Assembly (NCBI GenBank): GCA_015486475.1
Contig: WFRO01000180.1
Span: 1-7,163, forward strand
DNA from: Bacteroidales bacterium
GTDB lineage: Bacteria > Bacteroidota > Bacteroidia > Bacteroidales > VadinHA17
Direction: 5' to 3'
DNA: 7,163 nucleotides
In this document: positions 5,438 through 7,163 of the stretch, one piece after another
How positions within the stretch are numbered: position 1 is the first letter of the stretch
How the letters are laid out: every line of letters begins with the position of its first letter
Notes under the pieces: model-generated
Told to the model about the DNA's origin: nothing
The model's database searches: none
The model's input: only the letters and a program-made list of their open reading frames with translations
Position numbers and translations under genes: made by a program

Positions 5438-6964
5438 TTACAGCTCAAGCGTTCCCCATCCCTTTCTGTATTCTCTTTTCACAAACTGATTAGCCTGTTC
5501 AAAATTGGTGATCCGCATATTTTCCCCGTCCCATTTAAAGCTCAAATAACGGCCGGGATATACAAATCCCACCATATTCCCATAGACAGGATCGGTCCTT
5601 TTAATTTGTTTGCGTATGTTAAAGCTTCGGAGCAGCAAATTTCCCATCAATACGGTTTCGGTGAGCGGACCGGCATATCCTTCGAATGGAGAATCCACCT
5701 CGGCATTTCCATATCCTGCAATGCAGGCATCTACAAATTGCCAGTAATGTCCGTCCATACCACCTTCAACCCGTGGATATTTTTCCGGAATATGAAGATC
5801 TTTATTTAATGACAAAGGCAATAATATCGGATTACGGCCACCCCAGCCACAGGCTGCTTTTGCCTTTGAACCAACAAATAATGTAGCACCTTCATAATCA
5901 TTCAGGCCGGGCCAGTCACCCATGATCTCATTCATGTTTTTATCCGGATCCAGTTCTTCGGGTCGTTCCGGGGTAATGCCTCCATCCATCCAATAAAGCT
6001 GTAATGGCTTTCCGTTTTTCAGCGTATAAGTAAAGCGTATGGAACTGGATACAGGCCCGCTTTCCGGATATTGAGCCTCGGAAAATATCCCGTTATACAC
6101 TGTACTGGCGCTTCCTGATATTTCTTCAGGATAACCCAGTCCAAGCAGTTTAAAGGGGGGCCCCATGATGTGGCATCCCATATCTCCCAGGGCGCCGGTA
6201 CCGAATTTCCACCAGCCACGCCAGTTAAAAGGCACCATATTGTCAATATATTCTGTTTCTTCTGCCGTGCCCAGCCAGAGATCCCAGTCAAGTCCTCTGG
6301 GTACCGGAGGATGCTTGTCAGGCCAGGGGATCCCCTGGGGCCATACGGGCCGGTCTGTCCAGCAATACACTTTTTCAATATCACCGAGAATATCCGCTTC
6401 CAGCCACTCACGAAGCGTGCGCATCCCGTCGCAGGAGGCACCCTGATCACCCATCTGTGTAACCACCTTGTATTTTTTTGCAGCTTCTGTTAATATCCTG
6501 GCTTCATAAATATCATGTGTCAGTGGTTTCTGCAGATATAAATGTTTATGAAGTTGCATGGCGCTCAGACCGACAACAGCATGGTTATGATCCGGTATGG
6601 CTACCGTCACTGCATCAAAATGTTCATGTTCTTTATCGAACATTTCACGCCAGTCATGATAATAGGGTGCTTTGGGAAATTCTTTTCGTATAGGAGCTGC
6701 CTGCCGGTCATCCACATCACACAGGTGCGATATGACCACATTGTCCCTGGGGGTTTTCATAAAAGCATGAATATCAGATGCTGCCTCACCTCCACAACCG
6801 ACGGCTGCTATATGCAACTTATCACTCGGAGGGACATGCCCCAGCCCGCTCACCGCAAAATTCGGAACCACGGTAAATGCCGTTGCACCGGAAGCTGTCA
6901 TGCCGACAAATTTTCTCCGGGACATTCCCGGTGGATGATTCTTATTCTGACCTGTCTTCTTCAT
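5438..6964 (-). CDS. Tat-exported Gfo/Idh/MocA family oxidoreductase
   Basis: This 508-residue NAD(P)-dependent sugar or sugar-acid oxidoreductase is probably exported folded with its cofactor by the Tat system. Numbering is from the ATG at 6964. MSRRKFVG (14-21) is a Tat motif, followed by a modest hydrophobic stretch. The Rossmann nucleotide loop is AAVGCGGEA (53-61). LYLQKPLTHD (142-151) is the EKP motif with Q in place of E, common in exported members. PDHNH (124-128) and GALGDMGCH (257-265) carry likely substrate and catalytic residues. The C-terminal alpha/beta domain follows. I prefer 6964 because AT-rich sequence precedes it and the signal n-region is then 15 residues long. The ATG at 7012 (524 residues, 3 nt after the upstream stop) and the ATG at 6925 (495 residues) are alternatives. 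It follows a DUF1080 gene on the same strand, a pairing known from 3-keto-glycoside and related sugar pathways. The substrate is unknown. Codon use is less GC-rich than in the copper block. Confidence 0.9.
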   Translation of the reverse strand: MKKTGQNKNHPPGMSRRKFVGMTASGATAFTVVPNFAVSGLGHVPPSDKLHIAAVGCGGEAASDIHAFMKTPRDNVVISHLCDVDDRQAAPIRKEFPKAPYYHDWREMFDKEHEHFDAVTVAIPDHNHAVVGLSAMQLHKHLYLQKPLTHDIYEARILTEAAKKYKVVTQMGDQGASCDGMRTLREWLEADILGDIEKVYCWTDRPVWPQGIPWPDKHPPVPRGLDWDLWLGTAEETEYIDNMVPFNWRGWWKFGTGALGDMGCHIMGPPFKLLGLGYPEEISGSASTVYNGIFSEAQYPESGPVSSSIRFTYTLKNGKPLQLYWMDGGITPERPEELDPDKNMNEIMGDWPGLNDYEGATLFVGSKAKAACGWGGRNPILLPLSLNKDLHIPEKYPRVEGGMDGHYWQFVDACIAGYGNAEVDSPFEGYAGPLTETVLMGNLLLRSFNIRKQIKRTDPVYGNMVGFVYPGRYLSFKWDGENMRITNFEQANQFVKREYRKGWGTLEL

Positions 6965-7015
6965 AATATTTTTTACTAAAAGATGTTTTTTTAAGCTGCT
7001 CCTGCCCGACATTTT

Positions 7016-7163
7016 TTATTTGAGGGGTTTAACAGAAACTTCTTTAAAATACACCACATCCTTATCACTATGGTTTTGTAAACCAATATAACCATAGTCA
7101 GGACGGGGTCCACGATAGGGTTCAAAGTCAAACTTACGGGCCGGAACGGGATCTCCTTCGGTA
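7016..7163 (-). CDS. DUF1080 (3-keto-disaccharide hydrolase-like) protein, C-terminal fragment
   Basis: The minus strand is open from the window edge to TAA at 7018-7016 and encodes 48 visible residues. The stretch PRPDYGYIGLQNHSDKDVVY followed by FKEVSVKPLK is characteristic of the last beta-strands of DUF1080 domains, a concanavalin-like fold found in 3-keto-disaccharide hydrolases and related secreted glycan enzymes of Bacteroidetes and Planctomycetes. The N-terminus, any signal peptide and the active site lie outside the window. The gene ends 51 nt before the preferred start of the Gfo/Idh/MocA gene, or 3 nt before its longest possible start, so the two are very likely one operon acting on the same sugar. 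Confidence 0.8.
   Translation of the reverse strand, partial: TEGDPVPARKFDFEPYRGPRPDYGYIGLQNHSDKDVVYFKEVSVKPLK

Noticed and set aside
5432..5809. 125-codon + strand frame downstream of the promoter at 5340
   Set aside because: It overlaps the C-terminal coding part of the Gfo/Idh/MocA gene, shows no domain, and starts more than 50 nt after the expected transcript start. Antisense RNA is more plausible than a protein.
6965..7012. N-terminal extension of the Gfo/Idh/MocA protein to the ATG at 7012
   Set aside because: It would give a 31-residue stretch before the twin arginines. The ATG at 6964 gives a normal Tat n-region and has an AT-rich leader. It remains possible.

Overview
The window looks like a Bacteroidota (Bacteroidetes) chromosome segment. 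Starts lack strong Shine-Dalgarno sequences and have A-rich leaders. Two sites match the Bacteroidetes sigma -7 consensus TAnnTTTG exactly. The protein families (DUF3347, Tat-type Gfo/Idh/MocA oxidoreductase beside a DUF1080 protein, NDH-2 with a WNYxTYDRGNRLI-type tail) are common in that phylum. I cannot name a genus.

Layout. Positions 1-5278 (+ strand) hold a copper/redox block: (i) the 3' end of a probable type II NADH dehydrogenase, overlapping by ATGA with (ii) a three-domain CueO-like multicopper oxidase (MCO) with a Tat signal; (iii) after a 119-bp gap with two palindromes, a two-domain MCO whose type 1 copper site lies only in domain 1, followed 12 nt later by (iv) a signal-peptide-bearing outer-membrane beta-barrel protein; (v) after a second gap with its own promoter, a secreted DUF3347 protein and, 12 nt later, (vi) a cytoplasmic DUF302 protein. 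A hairpin follows at about 5306-5336. Positions 5438-7163 (- strand, convergent) hold an unrelated carbohydrate block: a Tat-exported Gfo/Idh/MocA oxidoreductase preceded by the C-terminal end of a DUF1080 (3-keto-disaccharide hydrolase-like) protein. No gene-free stretch exceeds 300 bases. I saw no RNA genes, CRISPR arrays or insertion sequences.

How the genes may work together (inference). The two MCOs would oxidise Cu(I) or another reductant with O2 in the periplasm. The barrel protein would provide an outer-membrane route or partner. The DUF3347 protein, whose domain also occurs on CusB-type adaptors, would bind copper in the periplasm. NDH-2 could feed electrons to the quinone pool or reduce Cu(II). 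DUF302 is of unknown function but has two conserved-looking cysteines. By eye the left block is clearly GC-richer than the right block: hand counts give 43/60 G+C at 2581-2640 and 40/60 at 5041-5100, against 22/60 at 6481-6540 and 28/60 at 6541-6600. The copper block may therefore have a different history from its neighbour.

The known parts are ordinary. What deserves attention is their combination: a tandem three-domain and two-domain MCO pair with a dedicated barrel protein, plus DUF3347 and DUF302. The palindromes between the transcription units and a + strand promoter that points into the 3' end of the convergent gene are also notable.
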